DNA of 64,000 nucleotides from Actinophytocola sp035634895 (GTDB lineage: Bacteria > Actinomycetota > Actinomycetes > Mycobacteriales > Pseudonocardiaceae). The position numbers and the translations under genes were made by a program. The notes under the pieces were generated by a model that saw only the letters and a program-made list of their open reading frames with translations, did not search any database and was not told the origin of the DNA. How positions within the stretch are numbered: position 1 is the stretch's first letter; each line of letters opens with the position of its first letter. This document shows positions 23,611 through 32,125 of the stretch, one piece after another. The stretch covers positions 23,850 to 87,849 of the forward strand of contig NZ_DASQCC010000216.1 of assembly GCF_035634895.1 (NCBI RefSeq), read 5' to 3'.

Positions 23611-23862
23611 ATGAAGGCGACCAGGCTGCTGTGGGAGGCGCTGGTGGTCGAGGTGCTCACCGCACCAGCTGGCACGCTCCGGGCGGTCGTGCCGGCGGAC
23701 GGCTCCGCGTACCGGATGCGCGTGGCGGCGACGGCGCCGGGCTCGGCGAGCGGCGGGTCGAGCGTGACCGCGTGGGCGATCTGCGGGGCGGACGCCACCT
23801 GCCTGGCGGTTGCCGGCCTGACGACGTACCGCGTGGGGCACCGCGTCAGCGGTAGTAGCTGA
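23611..23862 (+). CDS. Small hypothetical protein divergent from the STAND regulator
   Basis: 83 aa from the ATG at 23611, with an excellent GAAGGAGGT ribosome site seven bases upstream. It begins MKATRLLWEALVVEVLTAPAGTLRAVVPADGSAYRM and ends with two cysteines in WAICGADATCLAVAG. No clear membrane helix is seen. It resembles no family I can name. It is transcribed away from the STAND gene (165 bases between starts) and is followed by a strong terminator, so it is a stand-alone unit. It may be a target or partner of the neighbouring regulator; this is inference. Confidence 0.65.
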   Translation: MKATRLLWEALVVEVLTAPAGTLRAVVPADGSAYRMRVAATAPGSASGGSSVTAWAICGADATCLAVAGLTTYRVGHRVSGSS

Positions 23863-23880
23863 GTCGCCGAGGGGAGAGCG

Positions 23881-23917
23881 GGGCGTTCCGGGGTGCGGGC
23901 CCGGAACGCCCTTTTTT
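23881..23917 (+). terminator. Strong intrinsic terminator
   Basis: GGGCGTTCCGGG (23881-23892) and CCCGGAACGCCC (23900-23911) form a perfect 12-bp stem with a seven-base loop, followed by six T at 23912-23917. This ends the small gene at 23611 and isolates the catabolic block that follows. Confidence 0.93.
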
Positions 23918-24026
23918 CGTGACCAGTTCACTCCAGGGCAGCCCCTTGCCTGGGACAACGATCCGTGCGATGCTCCAGATCGCGAACAGCTTGTTCGCAT
24001 AACGAACTCGACACGGAGTCGTGATC

Positions 24027-24794
24027 ATGTTCCAGCAGCTGTTGAGGTCGGCCGGACCGCCAGTGGTCGGGACGTTCGTGAAGATCCCCTCGTTGGAGAT
24101 CGCGGAGATCATCGGGGCGGCGGGGTTCGACTTCGTCGTGATCGACACCGAGCACGCGCTCCTGTCGGTGCGTGACGTGTACTCGCTGGTCGTTCTCTAC
24201 TCCCGGATGGGCGTCGCATCCCTGGTCCGGGTCACCGACCACGGGTACGGCGACGGCCAGCGCTACCTCGACGCGGGCGCCGCCGGCATCCTCGTCCCCC
24301 ACATCTCCAACGCCGCCCAGGCCGAGGCCACCATGCGGCAGTTCCTCTTCCCGCCCGCCGGCACCCGGGGCATGGGCTTCGCGGCGCGGGCCGGGGTGTG
24401 GGGCGGCCTCGACGGCGGCACGGCGGAGTACGTCCGCGGCGGCCAGGAGGAGGTCGCGCGCGTCGCGATGATCGAGGAGCGCGAGGCGGTCGAGGACATC
24501 GAGGCGATCCTCGCCGCCCAGGGCGTGGACGCGGTGTTCGTCGGCCCCGGCGACCTCTCGCTCAGCCTCGGCGTGCCCGGCTGCTCGCCGCAGGTGCACG
24601 ACGCGGTGACCACGGCGATCAAGGCGGCGGTCCGGGCCGGCGTCCCGGTCGGGACGGTCGTCGCCGGGGCGGAGCAGATCCGCCTGCGTGCCGAGCAGGG
24701 CTGCCGGTTCATCCTGGTGGGCAACGACACCGGGATGATCTCCGGCGCCGCACGCCGCACGCTCGCCCAGGCACGTGAGGCCGTCGGCCGATGA
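24027..24794 (+). CDS. HpcH/HpaI-type class II aldolase
   Basis: 255 aa from the ATG at 24027 (GGAG site nine bases upstream); a GTG at 24021 is possible but too close to the site. Catalytic positions match HpaI: His43 (IDTEHALL), Arg68 (VRVTDHG), a metal-binding Glu at 150/151 and Asp176 (VGPGDLSLS). It splits or forms 2-keto-4-hydroxy acids, releasing pyruvate or a related keto acid with a divalent metal. It is the first gene of a same-strand cluster with CoA transferase, thiolase-like and DUF35 proteins, and overlaps the next gene (ATGA). It may release a small acid that is then activated with CoA. Confidence 0.9.
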   Translation: MFQQLLRSAGPPVVGTFVKIPSLEIAEIIGAAGFDFVVIDTEHALLSVRDVYSLVVLYSRMGVASLVRVTDHGYGDGQRYLDAGAAGILVPHISNAAQAEATMRQFLFPPAGTRGMGFAARAGVWGGLDGGTAEYVRGGQEEVARVAMIEEREAVEDIEAILAAQGVDAVFVGPGDLSLSLGVPGCSPQVHDAVTTAIKAAVRAGVPVGTVVAGAEQIRLRAEQGCRFILVGNDTGMISGAARRTLAQAREAVGR

Positions 24795-25504
24795 TCGACA
24801 AGATTCGTTCGCACACCGCGGAACCGCTGGCCGAGGTCCACAGTGGAGCGTCGATCGCCATCGGCGGGTTCGGTCAGGTCGGGGTGCCGGTCGACCTGAT
24901 CGACGCGCTGTGCGAGCAGGACGTACGCGAGCTGCACATCATCGCCAACAACGGCGGACGCGGCCTGCCGGGCGAGCGCGGGATCGGCAGGCTGCTCAAG
25001 GAGAACCGGGTCCGCCGGTTCTCCTGCTCCTTCCCGATCAACCCGACGTTCTTCGAGCGGTACTTCAACGGCGAGGTCGAGATCGAGCTGGTGCCGCAGG
25101 GCACGCTGGCCGAACGGCTCCGCGCGGGCGGCTCGGGCCTCGGCGGCTTCTTCACGCCGACCGCCGCCGGGACCATGCTCGCCGACGGCGGGTTCGTGAC
25201 GCGGCACGGCGATCCCGAGGAAACCCTGTCAACGAAGGAAAGCCGCGTGATCAACGGACGCACCTACGTCTTCGAGGAACCCCTCCGCCCGGACTTCGCC
25301 CTCGTGAAGGCGCATCGGGCCGACCGCTACGGCAACCTCCGCTTCCGGCTCGGCGCCCGCAACTTCAACCCGCTGGCCGCCATGGCCGCCCGGACCACCA
25401 TCGTGCAGGCCGACCACATCGGTCCCCTCGAACCGGACGACATCCACCTGCCCGGCCCCTTCGTCGACCACGTGGTGGCGACCGCACTGGAGCCGGCCCG
25501 GTGA
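24791..25504 (+). CDS. 3-oxoacid/3-oxoadipate-type CoA-transferase subunit A
   Basis: 237 aa. The alpha-subunit signature GGFGQVGVPVDLIDAL lies near residue 30, with ANNGGRGLPGERGIGRLLKENRVRRFSCSF and AEYFNG-like (FERYFNGEVEIELVPQGTLAERLRAGG) following, as in PcaI/AtoD. It pairs with the next gene to move CoA from an acyl-CoA donor such as succinyl-CoA to a free acid. Four-base overlaps on both sides indicate tight coupling. The acid substrate is not determined. Confidence 0.92.
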   Translation: MIDKIRSHTAEPLAEVHSGASIAIGGFGQVGVPVDLIDALCEQDVRELHIIANNGGRGLPGERGIGRLLKENRVRRFSCSFPINPTFFERYFNGEVEIELVPQGTLAERLRAGGSGLGGFFTPTAAGTMLADGGFVTRHGDPEETLSTKESRVINGRTYVFEEPLRPDFALVKAHRADRYGNLRFRLGARNFNPLAAMAARTTIVQADHIGPLEPDDIHLPGPFVDHVVATALEPAR

Positions 25505-26151
25505 CCACGACGCAGAGAGGCCTCAGCAGGGCCGCGCTCGCCCGGCGCGTGGCCGACGACCTCGAGGACGGCTGGTGTGTCAACGTCGGCATCGGCGCGC
25601 CCTTGCTGCTGCCGGCACAACCGACGCCCGGCAAGGAGATCGTCTACCACTGCGAGCACGGCCTCGCCGGCGTCGGGCCGGCGCCGACCGGCGACCCGGA
25701 CCCGGACGTCACCGACGCCGGCAAGAACCCCGTCACGCTGCTCGACGGCGCCGCCTCCTTCGACTCGTCGCTGTCCTTCGCGATCGCCCGTGGCGGCCGG
25801 CTGGACCTGTGCGTGCTCGGCGCGCTGCAGGTCGGCGAGAACGGCGACCTGGCGAACTGGCTGGTCCCCGGCGGCGACCCCGGGGTGGGCGGCGCCATGG
25901 ATCTCGTGGTGGGCGCCCGCCGCGTCTGGGTCATGATGAACCACCTCGACAAGCACGGGAACCCCAAGCTGCGCAAGCAGTGCACGTTCCCGCTCACCGG
26001 ACCGGGCGTGGTCGACCGCATCTACACCGACCTCGCCGTGTTCGACTTCGCCGACGGCGACCTGATCCTGCGCGAATGCGCCCCGGGCATCACCCCGGCG
26101 GACGTCGCGGCACTGACCGAAGCCGGCTACACCGTAGGAGTACCAGTATGA
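25501..26151 (+). CDS. 3-oxoacid/3-oxoadipate-type CoA-transferase subunit B
   Basis: 216 aa from a GTG at 25501 that overlaps subunit A's stop (GTGA). The catalytic glutamate that forms the CoA thioester is Glu52 in YHCEHGLAGVGP, corresponding to the SENG motif of PcaJ/ScoB. The rest (FDSSLSFAIARGGRLDLCVLGALQVGENGDLANW, GGAMDLVVGARRVWVMM, HLDKHGNPKLRKQCTFPLTG) is typical of the beta subunit. It works as a complex with subunit A in the cytoplasm. Confidence 0.92.
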   Translation: MTTTQRGLSRAALARRVADDLEDGWCVNVGIGAPLLLPAQPTPGKEIVYHCEHGLAGVGPAPTGDPDPDVTDAGKNPVTLLDGAASFDSSLSFAIARGGRLDLCVLGALQVGENGDLANWLVPGGDPGVGGAMDLVVGARRVWVMMNHLDKHGNPKLRKQCTFPLTGPGVVDRIYTDLAVFDFADGDLILRECAPGITPADVAALTEAGYTVGVPV

Positions 26152-27290
26152 CCGTGCGAATAGCGGGTGCGTACGAGCATCCGCTGCGCAGGATCCCCGA
26201 CCGGACCGTGCCGCAGGTGATCGCGGAGGTCGCCTACGGCGCACTCGCGGACGCCGGACTCGGACCGGCGGACGTCGACGGCTTCTTCTGTTCCGAGGTA
26301 CCGGGTCTTGGCTCGGTCGCCATGTCCGACCACCTGGGACTCGGCGGTCTGTCGTACGTGGACGTCACCGAGGGCGGCGGCGCGTCCTACCCGATGCACG
26401 TCGGACACGCCGCGGCCGCGGTGGCGGCCGGCAAGTGCCGGGTCGCGCTGGTGGCGATGGCCGGGCTTCCGTTGTCCGGCCAGGGAACCACCGGCGGCGC
26501 CCGCGGCCCGGAGCATCCCTACGAGGCAGGCTACGGGATCACGACACCGGCCGGGTACGCCCTGGCCGCGCGACGGCACATGCACGAGTACGGCACCACC
26601 GCCGAACAGCTCGCGGAGATCAAGGTCGCGGCCGCGCACCACGCGCAGTACAACCCGAACGCCAAGCTGCGTGACCCCGTCACCGTCGAGGACGTCGTCA
26701 ACTCGCCGATGATCTCCGACCCGCTGCACCGCCTGGACTGCTGCATCACCACCGACGGCGGCGGCGCGCTGGTCATCGTCGCCGAGGACGTCGCCCGCAC
26801 GCTTCCCCGCCGCACGGTCAAGGTGCTGGGACACGGGGAGACCATCAAGCACAGCGAGATCGGCCGGCTCGACCTCACCCACACCGGCGCCGCCGTCTCC
26901 GGCCCGCGCGCGTTCGCCGAGGCGGGCCTCACCCCCAAGGACGTCGACTACGTGTCCATCTACGACTCCTTCACCATCACCGTGCTGATGTCGTTGGAGG
27001 ACCTGGGTTTCTGCGAGAAGGGCAAGGGCGGCGCGTTCGTCACCGGCGGCACCCTGCGTGCGGACGGCGAGCTGCCGTTCAACACCGACGGCGGCGGGCT
27101 GTGCAACAACCACCCGGACTCCCGCGGCGGCATGATCCGCACCATCGAGGCAGTCCGCCAGCTGCGCGACGAGGCGGCGCCGGAGGTACAGGTGCCCGGC
27201 TGCCGGATCGGGCTGGTCCAGGGCCACGGCGGCAACCTCGGCTTCCGCACCGCCGCGGCCACCCTGCTGCTCGGGGCGGAGGACGCATGA
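26148..27290 (+). CDS. Thiolase-fold protein (lipid-transfer/Ltp2-like), no canonical thiolase cysteines
   Basis: 380 aa. It has the duplicated thiolase fold (DVDGFFCSEVPGLG; AGKCRVALVAMAG; DVDYVSIYDSFTITVLMSLEDLGF). At the usual nucleophile Cys the sequence is EGGGASYPMHVGHAAA, with small residues at 77-80. The C-terminal Cys is also absent (LVQGHGGNLG), while a His remains in NNHPDSRGG. Such proteins act not as thiolases but, paired with a DUF35 protein, as for example the Ltp2-ChsH2 retro-aldolase of steroid side-chain breakdown. The DUF35 gene follows immediately with a four-base overlap. It probably cleaves or condenses a hydroxyacyl-CoA; inference from family and context. Confidence 0.85.
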   Translation: MTVRIAGAYEHPLRRIPDRTVPQVIAEVAYGALADAGLGPADVDGFFCSEVPGLGSVAMSDHLGLGGLSYVDVTEGGGASYPMHVGHAAAAVAAGKCRVALVAMAGLPLSGQGTTGGARGPEHPYEAGYGITTPAGYALAARRHMHEYGTTAEQLAEIKVAAAHHAQYNPNAKLRDPVTVEDVVNSPMISDPLHRLDCCITTDGGGALVIVAEDVARTLPRRTVKVLGHGETIKHSEIGRLDLTHTGAAVSGPRAFAEAGLTPKDVDYVSIYDSFTITVLMSLEDLGFCEKGKGGAFVTGGTLRADGELPFNTDGGGLCNNHPDSRGGMIRTIEAVRQLRDEAAPEVQVPGCRIGLVQGHGGNLGFRTAAATLLLGAEDA

Positions 27291-27664
27291 CCGACCTGGT
27301 ACTCGCGAGGCTCCAGGACGGGCTCGCCGACAACAGGCTGGAGCTGCCGCGCTGCGCCGACTGCGGCACGCTCGTCTGGTACCCGCGCGCCCGCTGCCCG
27401 CACTGCATGTCCGGAAACCTTGTGTGGGAGGAACTCTCCGGCACCGGAACCGTCTACTCCTACACGGTCAACCACCGCGGCCAGGGTGAGTACGCCGGAC
27501 ACGACCCGTTCGTCATCGCCTACGTCGAGCTCGCCGAGGGCCCGCGCGTTCTGTCCCATGTGGACAGTGCCGACGTGCGCGTCGGCGACCCGGTCCGGCT
27601 CCGCGGTGGCCTGAGCCAGGAGGGACACGTGCGCCTGACGTTCGAGAAGGAGGAACCCCGGTGA
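27287..27664 (+). CDS. DUF35 Zn-ribbon/OB-fold protein
   Basis: 125 aa. The N-terminal rubredoxin-like zinc ribbon has Cys23, Cys26, Cys37 and Cys40 (RCADCGTLVWYPRARCPHC). The OB fold follows (GTGTVYSYTVNHRGQGEYAGHDPFVIAYVELAEGPRVLSHVD...VGDPVRL). DUF35 proteins bind acyl-CoA and hold a thiolase-fold partner, as in ChsH2-Ltp2 and in archaeal thiolase complexes. The gene overlaps both neighbours by four bases, so the partner is almost certainly the upstream thiolase-like protein. Confidence 0.92.
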   Translation: MTDLVLARLQDGLADNRLELPRCADCGTLVWYPRARCPHCMSGNLVWEELSGTGTVYSYTVNHRGQGEYAGHDPFVIAYVELAEGPRVLSHVDSADVRVGDPVRLRGGLSQEGHVRLTFEKEEPR

Positions 27665-28557
27665 CCTACGCGAAGGACGACCTGCGCTCCGCACTGTCCA
27701 CTAAGGACTCGAAGCCCGTCGACAGCGCGATAGCCGCGCCGCGGTTCCTCGACTTCTCCATCACCGCGCCCGACGTGGTCACCGCGGCCGGCAGCCGGCA
27801 GTGGATCATCCGGGGCCAGAACTTCGTGCTCATCTACACCGAGCCCCGGCCCGGAGACATGATCTGGTCGGCGGAGCTGGCGTCCGAGCAGGTGGTGCTG
27901 CTGATCGACGGGCACAGCGGGCTACGGGGCGAAGGAGAGCACACCGGGCCGGCCCTGGTCGTCATCCCGCCCGGCGAGAGCGAGTTCGCCAGCACGGGCG
28001 ACGGCCCGATCGTCCAGCTGATCCAGTCCGACGAGGTGGAGTGGGCGAAGCGGGCGGCCAACGCCGAGGACTACGCCGAGCCGCACCCGCGGGTCGCGCC
28101 GCTCGAACCGTGGCCGGAGCCGGTCGACGGGTACCGCTGGCGCGCCTACTCGATGGCCGACGTGCCCGACGACCCCAAGCGGTTCGGCCGCATCTTCCGG
28201 ACCCGCGCCTTCATGGTGAACTTCCTCAAGCCCGGCAACGGTCCGCGCGACCCGCACCGGATGTCCCCGCACACCCACGACGACTTCGAGCAGTGCAGCC
28301 TGGTGGTGGCCGGCACGTACGTCCACCACATCCAGACGCCGTGGGGCCGGGACGCCACGGCGTGGCGCCCGGAGGACCACGCCCGCGTCGGCAGTCCCTC
28401 GGTGGCCATCATCCCGCCGCCCACCGTGCACACCTCGCAGGCCATCGGGTCCGGGGTGAACCACCTGATCGACATCTTCGCCGGTCCGCGCCACGACTTC
28501 TCCGCCCAGCCCGGGTGGGTGCTCAACGCGGACACCTATCCGCCACCACGCGACTGA
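27661..28557 (+). CDS. Bicupin-like protein
   Basis: 298 aa from a GTG overlapping the DUF35 stop. The first half (residues about 45-125: QNFVLIYTEPRPGDMIWSAELASEQVVLLIDG...VVIPPGESEF) looks like a cupin barrel without metal histidines. The second (about 180-280) has the metal pattern PHTHDDFEQCSLVVAGTYVHHIQTPWG and the later PPPTVHTSQ. It may be a metal-dependent isomerase, dioxygenase or hydrolase. Tight coupling with the aldolase and CoA genes points to one step of the same pathway, perhaps opening or isomerising the substrate. Confidence 0.82.
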   Translation: MTYAKDDLRSALSTKDSKPVDSAIAAPRFLDFSITAPDVVTAAGSRQWIIRGQNFVLIYTEPRPGDMIWSAELASEQVVLLIDGHSGLRGEGEHTGPALVVIPPGESEFASTGDGPIVQLIQSDEVEWAKRAANAEDYAEPHPRVAPLEPWPEPVDGYRWRAYSMADVPDDPKRFGRIFRTRAFMVNFLKPGNGPRDPHRMSPHTHDDFEQCSLVVAGTYVHHIQTPWGRDATAWRPEDHARVGSPSVAIIPPPTVHTSQAIGSGVNHLIDIFAGPRHDFSAQPGWVLNADTYPPPRD

Positions 28558-28587
28558 CCCCCGCCTTCAGTGCCGAAGGGACGTCCC

Positions 28588-29943
28588 ATGTCCGCCAACG
28601 CCGACCTCCGCAGCGAGGTCCACGACAGCTCCCCCGACGACGACTTACGCGCCCGCCGCCGGCGGGCGATCTCCAGTGCCTGGGCCGGCTTCGCCATCGA
28701 CTCGTTCTCCATCTACGTGGCGTCGACGTCGCTGCTGCCCGCGATGATCTACTTCCAGGCCGACCTCTCCCCCGCCCAGCTGTCCGTGTTCGTCGGCATG
28801 ACCTTCGCCGCGACGCTGATCGGCCGGCCGATCGGCGCCCTGCTGTTCGGCCACTTCGCCGACCGGATCGGCCGCCGCAAGGTCGGTTCGGTCACCATCT
28901 ACGGGTTCGGCACGATCTCCCTGTTCATCGCGATGCTGCCCGGCGCGGAGCAGGTCGGCGCCGGGGTCGCCACCGGGCTGCTGATCGGACTGCGGTTCAT
29001 CGAGGGCATCTTCCTCGGCGGCGAGTACACGGCGGCGACGCCGATGGCCCTGGAGTACGCACCCCGGGGGCGGCGCGGGTTCACCGGCGCGCTCATCCAG
29101 TGCTCGGCGAGCGGCGGCCCGTTCGTGGTGGCGGTGCTGACCACGGTGGTCCTGCTGTTCGCCCCGAAGGAGGGCCTGCACTCCCCGTACGTCCAGTGGG
29201 GCTGGCGGATCCCGTTCGTCGTCGGCGCCGTCCTCGCCTACCTGGTCGCCTGGTTCCTGCGGCGGCGGGTGGAGGACTCTGACGTGTTCAAGGAGACGGC
29301 ACGGAGCAACTCTCCCCTGCGGGACATGCTTCGCGGCGCCTCGGGCCGCGCGTTCGTCCAGTCCTACCTCATCATGACCGGCGTCTTCTTCGCGGTGAAC
29401 ATGCTCGGCAGCGTGATGCCGCAGCTGTTGTTGTCCAACAAGGGTTACACGGCGTCCGACCTCGCCCACACGCAGCTCATCAACGCGTGGCCGGGCATGG
29501 CGACCTACCTGTTCTACGGGTGGCTGTCCGACCGGATCGGCCGCAAGCCCGCGCTCTACATCGCGGCGACCACCACCGTGATCGGGGCGCCGATCACGTT
29601 CACCCTGCTGGGCAGCGGCACCGTGCACGGCTGGTTGCACCTGACGATCCTGGCCTCGCTGTGCAACGTGTTCGTCGTCGGCTCGCTGGGGGTGCTCCCG
29701 GCGTACATCAACGAGCGCTTCGCCACCGCGGTCCGGTCCTCGGGCTGGGGCGTGGCCTACAGCACGGCCGTCATCGTCCCGGCGTTCTTCTCCTACTACC
29801 AGCTGTGGCTGTCCCATCTCGTGCCCTTCGCCTACACCGCGGGCATCCTGTGCGCGTTCGGCGGCCTGCTCGTCCTGGCGGCCGTGCGGTCGGGCCCGGA
29901 GACCCGCGGGGTGGACCTGCACGCGGTGGGCGAGACGGCGTGA
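28588..29943 (+). CDS. MFS transporter, metabolite:H+ symporter (MHS/ShiA-ProP-like) family
   Basis: 451 aa from the ATG at 28588 with an AAGGGA site. Around 12 hydrophobic segments are visible. The MHS loop motif appears as GRPIGALLFGHFADRIGRRKVG, then FIEGIFLGGEYTAATPMALEYAPRGRRG, a strong family signature. Relatives carry shikimate, alpha-ketoglutarate, citrate or benzoate-like acids inward. Codon 20 is a rare TTA leucine (28645-28647), so translation may depend on the bldA-type tRNA. It sits 30 bases after the cupin gene in the catabolic block and probably imports its substrate. Confidence 0.9.
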   Translation: MSANADLRSEVHDSSPDDDLRARRRRAISSAWAGFAIDSFSIYVASTSLLPAMIYFQADLSPAQLSVFVGMTFAATLIGRPIGALLFGHFADRIGRRKVGSVTIYGFGTISLFIAMLPGAEQVGAGVATGLLIGLRFIEGIFLGGEYTAATPMALEYAPRGRRGFTGALIQCSASGGPFVVAVLTTVVLLFAPKEGLHSPYVQWGWRIPFVVGAVLAYLVAWFLRRRVEDSDVFKETARSNSPLRDMLRGASGRAFVQSYLIMTGVFFAVNMLGSVMPQLLLSNKGYTASDLAHTQLINAWPGMATYLFYGWLSDRIGRKPALYIAATTTVIGAPITFTLLGSGTVHGWLHLTILASLCNVFVVGSLGVLPAYINERFATAVRSSGWGVAYSTAVIVPAFFSYYQLWLSHLVPFAYTAGILCAFGGLLVLAAVRSGPETRGVDLHAVGETA

Positions 29944-29960
29944 CGTCATGAAGGCAAGGT

Positions 29961-31142
29961 ATGCGCTCCGACGCGAAGGCGGCCGTCGCGATCTTCGTTC
30001 TGCAGACCGCGGGCAGTGGGGTGGCCGTCTACGGCATCCCGATCTCCATCGCCGCGTTCCTGCGCTCGGGCACGGTGGCACCGGCGGTGCTGTCACTGGC
30101 GAGCACCGGGTTCTTCGTGGTGGGTGCGTTGACGGGGCCGGTGTTCGGCCGGTTCGGTCAGCGCAGCCCGAACGTGGTGATGCTGTGCGCGGTGCTGGGT
30201 GGTACGGCGGCCATCACCGCGATGGCCGTCCATCCCGGCGGGGTGGTCGTCATCTGCGCGTTCGCGACGCTGGGCGCGATCTTCAACGGCGGGCTGGTCG
30301 TCGTCGGCACCACGGTGCTGGTGCGGGTCTTCGAGGGCCGGCCCAGCGCGGGCATGGCGCTGGCGACCTCCGGGTCGTCGGCAGGCGGCATCCTCGTCTC
30401 GCCGGTGCTCGCCATGCTGCTGACCACGAGCGCGGCCCTGTCCCCGTCGTTTCTCGTGGTCGCCGTGGGGTTCCTGCTGACCAGCTGCGCCGCGCTGGCA
30501 CTCGGGTGGCGGGTCGCCGCCCGTCCGGCGCCGGCCGTCACGGCCGCGGCGCCGGCCCGGCTGTCCGCGCACTGGCCGCTGGTCGTCGCGTTCAGTCTCG
30601 TCAGTGCCTCACAGCTGGGCGCGATGGCGTACATCGTGGCGACCGGGATGGACCGCGACTTCGCCGGCGCGCGCCTGGCGGTCGCGGTCGCGACGGTGGC
30701 GGCCGTCGCGTCGCGGTGGCTCGGCAGCGCCGGCATCCGGCGGCTCGGCCTGCACCGGTGGACGATCACCAGCTTCTGCGCCCAGGCCGTCGGGGTGGCC
30801 CTGGTCGGCGTCGCGCCGGCCGGGTGGGTGCTGTTCGCCGGAGCGCTCCTCATCGGACAGAGCCTGGGCAACACGATCCTGATCCGCTCCCAGGTGATCG
30901 TGGCGCTGTTCGGCATCGACGACTTCACCGGCAAGTTCGCGCGGTTCCAGACGTGGACCAGCCTCGGCTCGGCGGCCGGACCGCTGGTGCTCGGCCAGCT
31001 CTACTCGATCTCGGGCGACTACCCGCTCGCCTACCTGACGTTGTTCGCGCTCAACGTGGTCGCCGTCCCGTTCCTTCGCCCCTGGTCGCGCTCCGGGAGG
31101 ATCGATGAGCTCCAGCACGCCGGCCGTGCCGTCCTACGATGA
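29961..31142 (+). CDS. MFS transporter (12-helix)
   Basis: 393 aa from the ATG at 29961 with a GAAGGCAAGG site. About 12 hydrophobic segments alternate with short loops, and a GRFGQRSPNVV motif A-like loop follows helix 2. It is a different MFS subgroup from the previous gene (closer to oxalate/formate- or monocarboxylate-type carriers by look), so the block has two carriers, perhaps one for import and one for export. Its last 38 bases overlap the cyclase gene, which uses another frame. Confidence 0.85.
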   Translation: MRSDAKAAVAIFVLQTAGSGVAVYGIPISIAAFLRSGTVAPAVLSLASTGFFVVGALTGPVFGRFGQRSPNVVMLCAVLGGTAAITAMAVHPGGVVVICAFATLGAIFNGGLVVVGTTVLVRVFEGRPSAGMALATSGSSAGGILVSPVLAMLLTTSAALSPSFLVVAVGFLLTSCAALALGWRVAARPAPAVTAAAPARLSAHWPLVVAFSLVSASQLGAMAYIVATGMDRDFAGARLAVAVATVAAVASRWLGSAGIRRLGLHRWTITSFCAQAVGVALVGVAPAGWVLFAGALLIGQSLGNTILIRSQVIVALFGIDDFTGKFARFQTWTSLGSAAGPLVLGQLYSISGDYPLAYLTLFALNVVAVPFLRPWSRSGRIDELQHAGRAVLR

Positions 31143-32103
31143 GCTACGTCGCCGCACGGACGCCCCGCCGGGATCGTCCTGGCACCTGTTCGGCCCGGAC
31201 GACCAGCTCGGCACGCTGAACTTCCTCACGCCGGAGACCGCCCGTGCCGGCGCGGCACTGGTCCGGCACGGTCGGATTTTCAACCTCGACTACCCGCTGA
31301 ACACCTTCGTGCCGAGCCTGGCCGGCACCCGCCCGCCGACCGAGCACCACATCTTCGCCAACAACCCCAACCACCGCGACGACTGGGTCGACTCGTTCTA
31401 CCTCCAGTCGACGTCCCAGGTGGACGGACTCCGCCACATCCGCCATCCACGGCACGGTTTCTACGGCGGGGTCGCGGACGACGACATCGACGTCGACACA
31501 CCCGCGCTGGGCATCCAGCTGCTCGCCGAGAAGGGCATCGTGGGTCGGGGGATCCTGCTCGACGCAGTCCGCTACTTCGACAGCGTCGGCGAACCGCTGG
31601 CACCCGACGCCCCGCGCGGGATCACTCCGGCCGAGCTGGACGGTATGGCCGAGCACTTCGGCGTCGAGGTGCGGTCCGGCGACATCCTGTTGCTGCGCAC
31701 CGGTTTCGCGGAGTACTGGCTGCGCGCCACCCCGGAGCGGCGCGCGGCACGCACCGGCGGACCGGGGCTGCGCCAGTCCGAGGAGACGCTGGCGTGGCTG
31801 TGGGACCACCAGGTTTCCCTTGTCGCGGCGGACAACGGCGGCCTGGAGCGGTGGCCGGTCGATCCGGGCTCCGGCTGGGTGGACCCGGACGAGCCGCCGC
31901 CACCACGCGGTCCGTCCCACAACGGGATGATGCACCGCCCGCTCATCGCGCTGCTCGGCATGATCATCGGTGAGCTGTGGAAGCTCGACGAGCTGGCCGA
32001 GGACTGCGCGGCCGACGGTGTCTACGAGTTCCTGCTCACCGCCAAGCCGCTGAACCTGAGGGGAGGCGTCGGCTCACCGCCGAACGCGCTCGCCGTCAAG
32101 TAG
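31105..32103 (+). CDS. Cyclase-family metal-dependent hydrolase (kynurenine-formamidase-like)
   Basis: 332 aa from the ATG at 31105, with a strong GGGAGGATCG site inside the end of the previous gene. It shows the layout of the long cyclase-family proteins: LGTLNFLTPETARAGAALVRHGRIFNLDYPLN, then the metal-site region QVDGLRHIRHPRHGFYGG, and the late HNGMMHRPLIALLGM. Members hydrolyse amides or lactones or act on cyclic diones. In this block it could open a ring before the aldolase and CoA steps. Confidence 0.85.
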   Translation: MSSSTPAVPSYDELRRRTDAPPGSSWHLFGPDDQLGTLNFLTPETARAGAALVRHGRIFNLDYPLNTFVPSLAGTRPPTEHHIFANNPNHRDDWVDSFYLQSTSQVDGLRHIRHPRHGFYGGVADDDIDVDTPALGIQLLAEKGIVGRGILLDAVRYFDSVGEPLAPDAPRGITPAELDGMAEHFGVEVRSGDILLLRTGFAEYWLRATPERRAARTGGPGLRQSEETLAWLWDHQVSLVAADNGGLERWPVDPGSGWVDPDEPPPPRGPSHNGMMHRPLIALLGMIIGELWKLDELAEDCAADGVYEFLLTAKPLNLRGGVGSPPNALAVK

Positions 32104-32125
32104 CCAGTACCGAGAGGGACGAACC

